Origin: Tumebacillus avium | Lineage (GTDB): Bacteria > Bacillota > Bacilli > Tumebacillales > Tumebacillaceae | DNA: 64,000 bases | NCBI RefSeq assembly: GCF_002162355.1 | Contig: NZ_CP021434.1 | Coordinates: forward strand, 1,086,501-1,150,500 | Direction: 5' to 3' | In this document: piece by piece, positions 1-8,517 of the stretch | Position numbering within the stretch: the stretch's first letter is position 1 | How the letters are laid out: the number at the start of each line of letters is the position of its first letter | The notes under the pieces: model-generated | The model's database searches: none | Seen by the model: the letters and a program-made list of their open reading frames with translations, nothing else | Told to the model about the DNA's origin: nothing | Made by a program: the position numbers and the translations under genes

Positions 1-168
1 TTAACAGAAACATCAGTAAAACTCACGTCACCATCTACAAGAGCATCACCTTGACTTGGGCACCGGTGCAAGAACACCCCGACCCTCACGGCGGGCAAGA
101 CCTACTACATCAAAGTCGTTGGCTACAACAACGGCAGCGTCCATACCCGTCTGGCAGTGACCCTGTAA
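1..168 (+). pseudogene. 3' remnant of a secreted or fibre-like protein
   Basis: The last 38 codons before the TAA at 166-168 read as a beta-rich domain end containing TAGKTYYIKVVGYNNG. The same frame is closed by TGA at 52-54. The sequence before that reads sensibly only in another frame (VTIYKSITLTWAPV), so a frameshift near position 55-70 is likely. It may be the tail of a fibre or adhesin gene like those just downstream. The start lies outside the window, so the family cannot be named. Confidence 0.35.
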
Positions 169-181
169 AAAAGTGAACATG

Positions 182-221
182 AAAATGCCCCGCCAAGACT
201 TCCTCTTGACGGGGCATTTTT
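182..221. terminator. Bidirectional intrinsic terminator
   Basis: GCCCCGCCAAGA pairs with TCTTGACGGGGC around a 5-base loop. There is an A-run on one side and a T-run on the other. It can end the rightward remnant and the leftward small ORF, whose stop lies at its edge. Confidence 0.8.
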
Positions 222-369
222 ATGATTCGGGTGTCACTTGATGGAGCGGGTCAAGCCAGACGAGTTCAAACACGTCTGCCTGACGATACCCCCACAAGCG
301 CCCGGCTATGCTAACTTTGATGTGATACAGGTGATCTTTGCTTAGTCTCTCAGGAATCCGATACTCCAT
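220..369 (-). CDS. 49-residue ORF downstream of Panacea antitoxin-like gene
   Basis: A short open frame starts at ATG 369, 44 bases after the stop of the Panacea-domain gene, and ends at the terminator. It encodes a charged, aromatic protein (start MEYRIPERLSKDHLYHIKV, end DPLHQVTPES) with no signal peptide or membrane segment. AGGG four bases before the ATG is a weak ribosome site. The frame stays open upstream past the neighbouring stop codon, so translational coupling with a longer product is possible. Panacea (DUF4065) proteins are known as antitoxins paired with varied small toxins, so this is a candidate partner. I recognise no family and assign no function. Confidence 0.45.
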   Translation of the reverse strand: MEYRIPERLSKDHLYHIKVSIAGRLWGYRQADVFELVWLDPLHQVTPES

Positions 370-413
370 TGATCCCTGTGGTACCCGATCCCGTCCCAAA
401 CCTTTTTGCCCAT

Positions 414-860
414 TTATTCCTCGGCGAGTTGGGAGTAGTACTGCACCATCGCTTCTACCGAGATGACCTCATTTGATCCCGTTTGAAGCCATGGGTCCTC
501 CTGATGCGTCAGGTTTTCCAAGCGTTTAGCCGTAAAGTCCCCATAAGCTTCCCATACTTCCCCCAAAGTCTCCAACTGCTGCATCGTAAACAATTCGGCT
601 GGGTTAAAATCTTCTAAATCAGAAGGGTCGATCGGCTGCCATTTATAATCACGGTACTTGTCAAACAGCGCGTAATTCGCCGGACCATGATCCCAATGCT
701 CAAACTCTTCTTCGAATAAACGCTCACTTTGATTCCAAGTTGCATACCAGGCCTGTGCGTAATAACAGAGCTTTTGAAGTTTTAACGGGGTGATGTTGTC
801 ACCAGCTTCATAATCCACACGTGATCGAAAATAATCTGCCACATCAAAGATCGTTGCCAT
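414..860 (-). CDS. Panacea-domain (DUF4065/SocA-like) protein, putative antitoxin
   Basis: The 148-residue product fits the DUF4065/Panacea fold. The N-terminal MATIFDVADYF is followed by TPLKLQKLCYYAQAW, an acidic middle with HWDHGPANYALF, and a helical C-terminus. The family includes SocA, which delivers a toxin to a protease, GepA of phages, and many antitoxins of type II-like modules. I placed the start at ATG 860, because a GGGGGCAG ribosome site precedes it; the frame continues to 911 without a comparable site. A 49-codon ORF follows on the same strand and both share a terminator. The domain call is confident. The antitoxin role is inferred from the family. Confidence 0.75.
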   Translation of the reverse strand: MATIFDVADYFRSRVDYEAGDNITPLKLQKLCYYAQAWYATWNQSERLFEEEFEHWDHGPANYALFDKYRDYKWQPIDPSDLEDFNPAELFTMQQLETLGEVWEAYGDFTAKRLENLTHQEDPWLQTGSNEVISVEAMVQYYSQLAEE

Positions 861-1004
861 GCATCTGCCCCCTTTTGACCATATTATAGCATAGCCAAAA
901 CAGGAACGCACGTTCCCACATGGCGAGCCATATCAAATTTATTAGACGTGGCTTCACTTTCTACCTTCTCCAACGGCTCTATAGAAAAGGAGGAGATTAG
1001 ACAG

Positions 1005-2339
1005 ATGTCCTATACGCCCAAGACCAACTGGCAGTACGACGAAGTGCTGTCCGAAAAAGACATGAACCGCATCGAAGGCGGCATTGGTGCCAGCCAAGAG
1101 CAGCTCGACGCCCATCTCGCTGATCGCAACAACCCGCACGGCGTCACAGCCGACCAGATCGGAGCCGAGACGCCTTCCGGTGCCCAAGCCAAAGTGGACG
1201 CGCATGCCAATGCCACAACAACTGCACACATGGCAAGCGCCATTGCCTTGGATGACGCCGGAAACAACTTCACCGCCACCGATTTGGAAGGGGCGATGGT
1301 TGAGCTTTTCGGCTCTGTAAGTAATGGGAAAAGCCTCGTCGCGACCGCCATTACTGGTAAAGGGGGCACGGTAGCAGGGACTGCCCCATACAGCTTTCAA
1401 CAGCTGACCGACGGAGTGAACAGCATCAAAACCGGGTACGCGCCGGGCGAAAACATCCCACTGACCGCCCTCGGGTCGAAGGTGCTGATGGACAAGCGTT
1501 TCGACATCCCCGGTCTGCACCATGTCCGCATGATGAACGAAGACCGCATCCATACCATCAACGGAACAAACCTTTACTCGGTCGATCAAAACGGCAATTT
1601 GCTTTGGTCCAATGCGTATGTGTCAAGTGATGTCGTTGATTTCGACGTTGACGCTGTCACGGGCGACACGTGGGTCGCTAACAGCCCAAACAGCATTAAG
1701 CACTTCACAAACACCGGCGTCCTTCAAACCGGTTATTACATGTCAAGCGTGACCGCTATCCGGGCACATAACAGTATTCAATACTGGGGCGGAACAGACG
1801 GCTTCATTCGAAAAACGGGACCTACTCCCTCGAACGCCATCTGGAGTTTCAACGATGCCAGCCAACCGATCCGTTCCGTCGATATCGACGCCCAGGAATC
1901 GGTCTATTACAGCTTCAACAACACTGCCGCAGGCAATGTGAAAAAACGAGATAAAAACGGGGCCTTGATCTGGAGCAGCGAAGCGATCAGCAGCCCCCTC
2001 GTCCATGTTAACCGACCCACCGGCAACGTGTACTTGCAAACGACCAACAAGAACCTTGTACGGCTCAACTCTGCCACAGGGGTCACCATGTGGATCAAGC
2101 CGATCAACGACGCTGTGCTGGTCGGGTCGGACAACACCGGGAACGTCTTCGTGCACAGTCCAACAGCCGGGCTGTCCAAATACGACCCCAACGGCAATCT
2201 CGTCTGGACAGAACCCAACCTGCGCATCCCCCACAACGTCGCCAAACGCACCGTGTTCGGAGATAACATCTACCTCTTCAACGGTGCCAACAACACCGTG
2301 CAACTGATGCGCCTGCGGCAATCACTGGTAGTTTCGTAA
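1005..2339 (+). CDS. Phage tail fibre-like protein with beta-propeller-like C-terminus
   Basis: This 444-residue protein starts at ATG 1005 behind a strong AAGGAGGAG site. Residues 1-55 contain PKTNWQYDEVLSEKDMNRIE and NPHGVTADQIGA, typical of fibre proteins of Firmicute phages and phage-like particles. Residues ~55-150 resemble a linker and trimerisation region. From ~170 on, repeats such as VDQNGNLLWS, KRDKNGALIWS and YDPNGNLVW suggest a PQQ/YD-like beta-propeller that could bind a surface ligand. The first 55 residues and the 5' leader are shared with the gene at 3885, while the C-termini differ completely. No tail, capsid or lysis genes are nearby, so this is an isolated fibre cassette. 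Host receptor and particle are unknown. Confidence 0.6.
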   Translation: MSYTPKTNWQYDEVLSEKDMNRIEGGIGASQEQLDAHLADRNNPHGVTADQIGAETPSGAQAKVDAHANATTTAHMASAIALDDAGNNFTATDLEGAMVELFGSVSNGKSLVATAITGKGGTVAGTAPYSFQQLTDGVNSIKTGYAPGENIPLTALGSKVLMDKRFDIPGLHHVRMMNEDRIHTINGTNLYSVDQNGNLLWSNAYVSSDVVDFDVDAVTGDTWVANSPNSIKHFTNTGVLQTGYYMSSVTAIRAHNSIQYWGGTDGFIRKTGPTPSNAIWSFNDASQPIRSVDIDAQESVYYSFNNTAAGNVKKRDKNGALIWSSEAISSPLVHVNRPTGNVYLQTTNKNLVRLNSATGVTMWIKPINDAVLVGSDNTGNVFVHSPTAGLSKYDPNGNLVWTEPNLRIPHNVAKRTVFGDNIYLFNGANNTVQLMRLRQSLVVS

Positions 2340-2344
2340 TATAA

Positions 2345-2376
2345 CCCTCTCTTAAAGAGAGGGTTTTTATTTTTTA
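2345..2376 (+). terminator. Intrinsic terminator after fibre gene
   Basis: The perfect hairpin CCCTCTCTTAAAGAGAGGG is followed by T5AT6, a few bases after the fibre stop codon. Confidence 0.9.
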
Positions 2377-2401
2377 GCAAACATACTTCGGGGATGGACA
2401 T

Positions 2402-2800
2402 ATGAGTATACCGAATCTCACCAATATCGGAGTTCATATAGATGCAAAATCACGAGATCGTGCGACTTTTGATCACTCACAGGAATTCCAAGGTGCCCCT
2501 GTCGCAACTTCACACTAACCAGACTTACACTTGTCAGCGCGCTTTGCCCCCTATCTCGATTGGGATTATTTGACGACAGAAAACAATATGCTTGCAATTC
2601 CCATGGATTATTACGATCATAAAGTTGTGACCAACATTCTCCGGCAGAAGATCCCTTACGACACGAACTACCTGCCTCTTACGGACGCTGCGATATTTTA
2701 AGCCCACAAGGAAGCGTATTATCAAATGTATTATGAGACTTACGACGAGTATTGGAAATTCCTCGCAATGTTTGTTGAAACGGGTCAATGGCGCTATTAA
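2402..2800 (+). pseudogene. Unidentified gene with two in-frame TAA codons
   Basis: One frame runs from ATG 2402 to TAA 2798-2800 and is interrupted only by TAA at 2516-2518 and 2699-2701. The segments read MSIPNLTNIGVHIDAKSRDR..., then LDWDYLTTENNMLAIPMDYY..., then KEAYYQMYYETYDEYWKF. The frame never shifts, and composition and codon use look protein-like throughout. This fits a gene recently inactivated by nonsense mutations. It lies between a fibre gene and a double-CxxC gene. I do not recognise the family. Confidence 0.5.
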
Positions 2801-2806
2801 TCCATC

Positions 2807-2836
2807 AGCTGTTGGGAACTATCCCAACAGCTTTTG
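2807..2836 (+). terminator. Intrinsic terminator
   Basis: AGCTGTTGGGA pairs with TCCCAACAGCT, followed by TTTTG. It closes the pseudogene and sits just upstream of the next gene's ribosome site. Confidence 0.75.
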
Positions 2837-2857
2837 ATAATATTGGAGGTCATACCG

Positions 2858-3757
2858 ATGCAGATAAGTATGCAAATCTTGTTTACTGCAAAGTTACGCG
2901 AGCGTACAGAATTTGATACGCTTCTGAGATCCTACGGAGTAAACCAAACGCAATTGCCGAAAGGGCCGCCTGCGCAATTCGCAAAAGAAATTGAGTTTCT
3001 TGACTATGATATTATGCTGCCTAACAACTCCGCCATTTTTGATGAATTACCAGACAAGCTCAATGCTCTCGGCGTTAAAAGCATTACTCGATCCTACTCC
3101 TTTTCCTTTGAGGAATCTGACTACGAACAATCCCCATTGTTCAATTTGCTCGGAACAGGAAACTCACCAGACGCTTTTCTCGAAGACCACGGTGCAGAAT
3201 TTGAATTGGAGATTGTTTGTGACCACTGCAAGCTCCATAAGAAGCACCTAAACTCTCCACTCGTCATCGATACCTCCGGGTTAGCTTATCGCCATATGGT
3301 TTTTGTAGACCGTCAATTCCTTGTGATTTCTGAGCAGATGGCAGAGTTGCTAGAAGAATGGAAGATCACCGGCTATGACTTGAAGCCTGTCACTCACTAT
3401 GGCGATCAGGAAGAACGCCAACCCGCTTATCAACTCATTCCGACAAGGGTTCTCCCCGCCTTGAGCAAAGAGACACCCGATTTAGAAGTCCTTGGAATGC
3501 GGAAATGCCCAGTATGTAATCTCAGAGGAAACGTGAAGTACCCTTTGCATTATAACTCCTATGATCTGCATCAATCGATACAGGACTTCAACGTAACTAG
3601 AGAATACTTCGTCAATGGCAATACACTCACAAGATTGCCCTTGATTAGTTCCAGTTTTCGCAAACTCGTGATCGAGTACGGAATTACCCCCGATATTCGA
3701 AGCGGAGAAGAAACAGGAGAATTGGATTGGAGATTTGAACCAGTTGCTACAGTATGA
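2858..3757 (+). CDS. Double-CxxC immunity-like protein
   Basis: The 299-residue cytosolic-type protein starts at ATG 2858, nine bases after GGAGG. It has two zinc-binding-type pairs, C121xxC124 and C217xxC220. Between them are FLVISEQMAELLEEWKITGYDLKPV and a tyrosine/proline segment. The same order (SER/SEQ...G...PV...Y...CxxC) occurs in the disrupted protein encoded at 8645-8772 plus 5132-5665, so I consider them one family. The layout resembles double-CXXCG / Imm11-like immunity proteins of polymorphic toxin systems. No toxin gene adjoins it; its neighbours are fibre genes. The immunity role is inferred from paralogues that do sit beside a toxin fragment. Confidence 0.5.
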   Translation: MQISMQILFTAKLRERTEFDTLLRSYGVNQTQLPKGPPAQFAKEIEFLDYDIMLPNNSAIFDELPDKLNALGVKSITRSYSFSFEESDYEQSPLFNLLGTGNSPDAFLEDHGAEFELEIVCDHCKLHKKHLNSPLVIDTSGLAYRHMVFVDRQFLVISEQMAELLEEWKITGYDLKPVTHYGDQEERQPAYQLIPTRVLPALSKETPDLEVLGMRKCPVCNLRGNVKYPLHYNSYDLHQSIQDFNVTREYFVNGNTLTRLPLISSSFRKLVIEYGITPDIRSGEETGELDWRFEPVATV

Positions 3758-3767
3758 GGACACACAA

Positions 3768-3797
3768 ACACCTTGCCTATAAGGCAAGGTGTTTTCT
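3768..3797 (+). terminator. Intrinsic terminator
   Basis: ACACCTTGCC and GGCAAGGTGT flank a 5-base loop, followed by TTTTC, shortly after the stop codon at 3757. Confidence 0.85.
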
Positions 3798-3884
3798 TTG
3801 TTCAGGATTTTTACTTCCGACAGTACAGGAGCTTGATTCATCTTTAGACCACTTGAGCGGCTCTAAGAAAAGGAGGTGTGTATC

Positions 3885-5036
3885 ATGCCATACATTCCAA
3901 AAACCAACTGGCAGTACAATGATGTCTTAACCGAGCAAGACATGAACCGCATTGAGTCCGGCATCTCTGAGAGCAAGCAACAGATGGACACTCATCTGGC
4001 TGACCGCAGCAACCCCCATGCCGTAACAGCCGCACAGGTGGGCGCGATCCCGACTTCCGCCAAAGGCGCAGCCAGCGGCGTTGCCACACTGGACGCCTCG
4101 CAGCGTCTGACCGACTCTCAAGTGCCCGAACGCTTGAACAACTTCAGCAAATACGCGAGTCTCCCGGATGCGAACGGTCAATACATACGAGTGGAGTACA
4201 CGTATGGCCAGTATACACTCGGCGGCACAGGTTCTTCCCCGTCGAAGTTTGGCGGTGGTCGAGGGGGTGGCGGCGGTGGCGGTACAGCAGCCTTCTCAAC
4301 GGGCTATGTCACCAGCAGCGGTAGTTCTGGAGCTAGTTCAGTTGGTGCAGGAGGAAATGCTGCTGAATACCAAACGTCTGCTGAAACCGTTGCAATTGGT
4401 TGTGGTACCTTAGCGAATCCCCCGGTAAATGGTACAACAAACTCTACTCCTCAGGTATCTGGAATCAATGGTGCAGGTGGTGCAGGTTCTGCCGCTGCTT
4501 ACGATGAAACTGCATGGACAGGTTCTGGTAGCAGCACCTATCACGGAGCCAAAGGCGGCAATGGAGGAGCCTCCACCAACGGTGGCGGTGGCGGCGGTGG
4601 AGGTGCGGCGGTCGTCTACACCTATTCTGGCACCACGACCGCGTATCAGCGAACAGGAAATGCCGGAGGTACTCCTACAGGCAACGGAGGCGGCTTGATC
4701 CTGATCATCGCCAAAGGCAACATCATCGTGAACACCGGCGGCAAGATCACGGCGAATGGAGCAAACGGCGGCAATGGCGGTTCGGGGGTCGGCTTTGCGG
4801 ATACCGGTTCTGCAGTCATCGCGTACGGCGGTGGCGGCGGTGGTGGATGCGGCGGCGGCTGTGTCTACCTCCTGCACAAAGGCACCCATTCCAACAGCGG
4901 CTCGATCACCGTCAACGGCGGCTTGGGAGGTACAAGGGGCAACTACTTCAAATATGGAAGTACTGGCAGTGCCAGCGTTGCCGACCCGGGCCAGCCTGGT
5001 ACAAACGGCACGATCTTTACGAAACAACTTACCTAG
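3885..5036 (+). CDS. Phage tail fibre-like protein with glycine-rich tip
   Basis: The 383-residue protein starts at ATG 3885 behind AAAAGGAGGTG. Its first ~55 residues (PKTNWQYNDVLTEQDMNRIE ... NPHAVTAAQVGA) match the fibre at 1005. Residues ~115-383 are glycine-rich, with runs such as GGGRGGGGGGG, NGGNGGSG and GGGGGGGCGGGC separated by short hydrophobic segments. Glycine-rich sandwiches of this kind form receptor-binding tips in T-even-like gp38 adhesins; that parallel is inferred from composition. It ends TIFTKQLT and is followed directly by a terminator. A fragment of a second copy of this 3' end lies near 18.7 kb. Confidence 0.6.
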   Translation: MPYIPKTNWQYNDVLTEQDMNRIESGISESKQQMDTHLADRSNPHAVTAAQVGAIPTSAKGAASGVATLDASQRLTDSQVPERLNNFSKYASLPDANGQYIRVEYTYGQYTLGGTGSSPSKFGGGRGGGGGGGTAAFSTGYVTSSGSSGASSVGAGGNAAEYQTSAETVAIGCGTLANPPVNGTTNSTPQVSGINGAGGAGSAAAYDETAWTGSGSSTYHGAKGGNGGASTNGGGGGGGGAAVVYTYSGTTTAYQRTGNAGGTPTGNGGGLILIIAKGNIIVNTGGKITANGANGGNGGSGVGFADTGSAVIAYGGGGGGGCGGGCVYLLHKGTHSNSGSITVNGGLGGTRGNYFKYGSTGSASVADPGQPGTNGTIFTKQLT

Positions 5037-5045
5037 CAAGTAGAA

Positions 5046-5084
5046 AAGACCTGAGTCCGTAGAGGCGGTACTCAGGTCTTCTTT
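5046..5084 (+). terminator. Terminator, AAGACCTGAG family (copy 1)
   Basis: AAGACCTGAGTCCG pairs with CGGTACTCAGGTCTT, followed by CTTTAT. Near-identical stems recur at 10528, 18809 and 19579, and a half copy lies at 9419-9436. Confidence 0.85.
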
Positions 5085-5131
5085 ATGTGACCAGGAATCA
5101 AGTTAACGGTAAGCCTCCAATTTGAATCGCC

Positions 5132-5665
5132 CTAGTATGGACATTTGTACTCTGCAGAAGGTACAAGATTTATGTTTGTGAATACGTGCTGATTCACAAA
5201 ATCTCGAAACCTTTCCGTGACAACAATTGTACCTGGCAAGCCAATGGGCCTAAATACATCCACTCCGTCCCAAGTGTCCTCATCAATCACAACATTTTTA
5301 TATGTGTGGATTGTCCCGATTTTGCAAAACTGACAAGTCGGCTCGCTGACATATTCTATTTGCGAAAGAGTTGGGTTTACCTCAGTTCGACTGCCGCCAT
5401 ATGGGACAACGGCTTGATAATACACCGGGGGTTCATACGGTGACTTTCCTTTCCTTACAACTTTCACCACTTCTAGGGATTGGAAACTTTCGATCCCCTT
5501 TAATCCCGATTGAGCGTATAGTTTTACCACTCGTTCCGATACAACAAATGGTGAAACTGAACCAAATGCGAAATCCCCGTACGAGGGCTTGGACAACTTA
5601 ATATGGTAAGGAGGTAACCATTCGCGCTGGCCAACTGGATCGTTACTGTTACTACTGCCCTATAA
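5132..5665 (-). pseudogene. 3' part of transposon-split double-CxxC immunity-like gene
   Basis: Reading leftward from the transposon end at 5666, the frame GSSNSNDPVGQREWLPPYHI continues through SVSPFVVSERVVKLY, the C-terminal CQFC pair, and DVFRPIGLPGTIVVTERF to the stop at 5132. The last segment resembles the Imm11-like motif (GLPG...VSER). The N-terminal part, with the first pair CPEC, is at 8645-8772 beyond the element. Joining the halves after removing the element and five flanking bases gives one frame of about 220 residues. A second, more decayed copy is at 9995-10479. The product was probably a cytosolic immunity protein; this is inferred from motif and context. Confidence 0.6.
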
Positions 5666-5705
5666 TGTCCGTAAATTGACAGGCTCTGCTGTCCAAGAAT
5701 TGACG
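5666..5705 (+). repeat. Left end of transposon, two transposase-site repeats
   Basis: TGTCCGTAAATTGACA starts at 5666 and TGTCCAAGAATTGACG at 5690. The inner copy matches 15 of 16 bases of the inner right-end copy. Confidence 0.75.
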
Positions 5706-5756
5706 AAAAAGATGACCGCGTGAGCGATGTTAAACCTGAAAGAAAAAACGGGAGAA

Positions 5757-6557
5757 TCAAGTCAATTCTCCCGCGATTACCCGTTTCACCATGTGGTCGT
5801 CAATGATTCGATGCTTATTTGCTGCTCCATAGATCAGACTATGTGTGGCAGCCTTATTAACCAAGCGAATCGTACCACTTGAATAACGATAGATCTCATC
5901 GACCGCACCATCCGTGAAAATGTCACGGCTAACGCCCGCATATTCCAGATGACGAGCTATGTACGCCCCAACCTGTGCGCGGTCGTAGTGAACCAGTTTG
6001 CACTGTAGATCAATCCTTTGCCGAATGGCCGTAAACATCTGGAGTTGAAGGCGATCCCACAGTTCATTTTGTCCGACCAGGATCAGAGCCATTGGACTCT
6101 GGGCATCCATTTTGAAGTTCAGCAGAAACCGTACTTCTTCAAACATTTCTTTGTCTAGCAGATGCGCTTCATCGACCACCACGACTGGTTGCAGGCGATG
6201 AATCCCCCGCATCAGCTCAATTTCCCGATGCAGTTGTCTCTTGCTGTCCCCTCGATAAAACTTCGCTTCACACCCCAACTGTTCAAGCAATCCCTTGTAA
6301 AAATGGCGAGGCGTTAGCTTTGAATCGGATAGGTACAACAGTTTAAATCTCGATGTGTCGAGCACATCCGCGAATCGGCGGATGGTCGTTGTTTTACCAG
6401 TTCCGCAATCGCCGGTCACAACGGAGAACCATTGCCTTTCGGCCGTATATTCCAATCTCTCAAGCGTTTCTTCCAAAACATCCGACGCATACAGCTCATG
6501 GGTAGGCATATCACGAGAAAAAGGGGTTCTCGCCATTTCATAAAACGCCTCAAACAT
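5757..6557 (-). CDS. AAA+ ATPase, transposition helper (TniB/ExeA-like)
   Basis: The 266-residue protein has a Walker A motif GDCGTGKTTT (residues ~49-58), a Walker B VVVVDEAHLL (~125-134) and a sensor-like LVGQNEL. It fits the ExeA/TniB/MuB group of AAA+ ATPases, which select target DNA and activate DDE transposases. Its ATG overlaps the transposase stop by 8 bases (ATGTTTGA), so the two are translated together. It lies 91 bases inside the left end. It appears intact. By analogy with TniB or MuB it would bind target DNA and recruit the transposase. Confidence 0.85.
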   Translation of the reverse strand: MFEAFYEMARTPFSRDMPTHELYASDVLEETLERLEYTAERQWFSVVTGDCGTGKTTTIRRFADVLDTSRFKLLYLSDSKLTPRHFYKGLLEQLGCEAKFYRGDSKRQLHREIELMRGIHRLQPVVVVDEAHLLDKEMFEEVRFLLNFKMDAQSPMALILVGQNELWDRLQLQMFTAIRQRIDLQCKLVHYDRAQVGAYIARHLEYAGVSRDIFTDGAVDEIYRYSSGTIRLVNKAATHSLIYGAANKHRIIDDHMVKRVIAGELT

Positions 6558-7905
6558 CTCGCTTCGCCTCCTCCCGAATTTTGCGGAATGAGACGGCGCG
6601 TGTTTGACGTTCTTTCCTGACTTGATTCTTCTTCTCCGCAGCGTCCAGTAACCGTGAACCTTCGACTATAAGCGGTTCAATTGTCGACGGGATAGAGGGG
6701 CGTCTTCCTGCCCATTCACCTATGATCAGTTCTTTCGCCTGCCACGGTGTATGGCTGCCATACTCAATTGTAATCGTCGAGATGTCACGCGGGTCGTAGA
6801 CGACTTCAACCTTTTGTCCAATGAAAGAAAGCCCGACCTCGTATTTCTTCCCCATAAAACTAATACAGCCAGCCTTGTCCACTTTTCTCGTTTCGCTGTG
6901 TAAAAACGCATCCGCAATGAGAGATTCCTCGGCGAGCCGGAGCGGCGTCGAGCCGCTTCGAAATGCCACCTGCGGGCTAGAATTGTCATCGAGTGCGGAA
7001 TGGGGTTTGGTCTGGTAACATTCGGTGAGCCAAACTTGGAACAACAGATTGAGCTGGTCGAGTGTCTGGGGCTTTTCAAGCGCAGCTTCCGTTAGGAAAC
7101 TGTCTATGACCCGGTTGAAGCGCTCGATTTTCCCTTTGGATTCGGCTGCATATGGCCTAGTAAAGCGAAGACGTATGCCAAGTTTTGCACATGTACGAGT
7201 CATACTTTTGGTTCGAAATTGCTTGCCGTTATCAAAGTAGACAGAATCAGGTACGCCATTTGTTTGTATTGCGAAACGGAAGCAGTCTTCTACGATCGTT
7301 TGGTCGAGTGTTGGATAGAAAGCCGCATGCAACACATAACGAGTCGCATCGTCGATGAACGCAACGAGATAGACTTGCTTGTTGGCTCCGCCTTCACCAA
7401 TCGGTAGATACGGCCCGAATTTTATGTCAGCTTGCCACAGTTGGTTACGCTGTTTGTGTTGAAAGCGTCTGGCCGCAAGGCCAGAGGTTGAGTATAGTCG
7501 CATGTGGCGAGTGCTGTAGCCGTTCTCCATCAATTTTTCCTGCAAGGTGCTGCGCTTGATCTCACCGGGCTTCGCTAAACCTTCCCACTCCAAGATCTGA
7601 ATGATTTGTGCAACACTGCGGCTGGGTACTTCTCGGCGAAGCAGGATGGCTTGCTCAAGGAGATAGGGAGTAATTGCTTCGGCTGTTTGCCTTTGACCCT
7701 TCCCTTGAGGTCGAAGTCCGGCGAAACCTTCGGCCCGGTAGGCAGATAGATAACGACGGAGAGTTCTTTCGGATAAGCCGGTTTGTTCACAAATGGCTTT
7801 CTTCAGCTCTTTGGCTTTTCCAGGGTCAATACCATCGGCCAACAGAGGAGAGATCAACTGCATCCGTTCGACGGCGATCTCTTCTGCCTTTTTGTCGTTT
7901 TTCAT
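6550..7905 (-). CDS. DDE transposase (Mu/TniA/IS481-like)
   Basis: The 451-residue protein has an N-terminal helix-turn-helix (residues ~20-65, TGLSERTLRRYL) and a second DNA-binding region to ~140. An RNase H-like catalytic core follows, with D160 (WQADIKFG), D225 (YFDNGKQF) and E261 (SKGKIERFN). The 35 residues between D225 and E261 give the classical DD35E spacing. A beta-barrel of Mu-C type (MGKKYEVGLSF...) and a basic tail complete it. Together with the AAA+ gene it forms the transposition core. No frameshift or missing catalytic residue is seen, so the element may still be active. Confidence 0.9.
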   Translation of the reverse strand: MKNDKKAEEIAVERMQLISPLLADGIDPGKAKELKKAICEQTGLSERTLRRYLSAYRAEGFAGLRPQGKGQRQTAEAITPYLLEQAILLRREVPSRSVAQIIQILEWEGLAKPGEIKRSTLQEKLMENGYSTRHMRLYSTSGLAARRFQHKQRNQLWQADIKFGPYLPIGEGGANKQVYLVAFIDDATRYVLHAAFYPTLDQTIVEDCFRFAIQTNGVPDSVYFDNGKQFRTKSMTRTCAKLGIRLRFTRPYAAESKGKIERFNRVIDSFLTEAALEKPQTLDQLNLLFQVWLTECYQTKPHSALDDNSSPQVAFRSGSTPLRLAEESLIADAFLHSETRKVDKAGCISFMGKKYEVGLSFIGQKVEVVYDPRDISTITIEYGSHTPWQAKELIIGEWAGRRPSIPSTIEPLIVEGSRLLDAAEKKNQVRKERQTRAVSFRKIREEAKRDV

Positions 7906-7949
7906 AGGAATCTACAGTCCTTTCCAATAGGATGTAGATTCACGATACC

Positions 7950-8486
7950 TTAGGGAATCGCGGACAAGAAGGCGAAACGGGTATGTACCCATAATTGAGA
8001 ATGAACGATGGGTCGGACAACTCTCGCCAGCCAACCTGCCTCTTGTCCAACGTAATGTCCGATCCTTTGGAGTGCAGACGGTGAAGGTACGGACAATGGC
8101 TCCACCGGATTTTCTTGACGCGCTGCAACCGTTGATAAACAATTAACCCAGTATTGCCAGCACACCTTGAACCAAATGTGCCAGCGATACAGGGTTGATT
8201 CATCAGCGGCTACGTCTGAGGTCTGCGCCTGAGACAAGACTGCTTCAAGGCATTCGGCTTCATAACGTTTATAAGGAACGAGCAGGTCCGGCAACTCATG
8301 ATGGATCTTCCCGCACCCCTTGCAACGCAAACGACGAATGATATAGGTGACCCGTTCACTGGTTGGCTTACGCCCAATGCGACTCCTGCTACCGATCACG
8401 AACAGTTCATGCTCACAGACAGGGCAGATATGCTGCTCTGCACTCCTAACGAAAAACACCACGTTTTCTATTTTCTTCGAGCCCAT
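7950..8486 (-). CDS. Zinc-ribbon transposon accessory protein (DUF6431-like)
   Basis: The 178-residue protein starts MGSKKIENVVFFVRS and has two cysteine pairs, CPVC (residues 21-24) and CKGCGKIHHELP (55-66), forming a probable zinc ribbon. A helical region with a Trp-rich segment (LYRWHIWFKVCWQYW) follows. It precedes the transposase in the order seen for DUF6431 genes beside DDE transposases and ExeA-like ATPases; that family name is from memory. The short distance to the transposase start (44 bases) fits an operon. Its role is not established; DNA or end recognition is plausible. The basic C-terminus is not obviously truncated. Confidence 0.6.
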   Translation of the reverse strand: MGSKKIENVVFFVRSAEQHICPVCEHELFVIGSRSRIGRKPTSERVTYIIRRLRCKGCGKIHHELPDLLVPYKRYEAECLEAVLSQAQTSDVAADESTLYRWHIWFKVCWQYWVNCLSTVAARQENPVEPLSVPSPSALQRIGHYVGQEAGWLARVVRPIVHSQLWVHTRFAFLSAIP

Positions 8487-8517
8487 AATTTGATAAAATG
8501 ATCATGCGATTTTTTGG

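Noticed and set aside
1-5100. Complete prophage
   Set aside because: Only fibre-like and immunity-like genes are present; there are no integrase, capsid, terminase, portal, tail-tube or lysis genes.
5757-7905. IS21 istA/istB pair
   Set aside because: The gene order is similar, but the ATPase is ExeA/TniB-like, a zinc-ribbon gene is included and the ends have paired binding sites, so a TniA/TniB-type element fits better.
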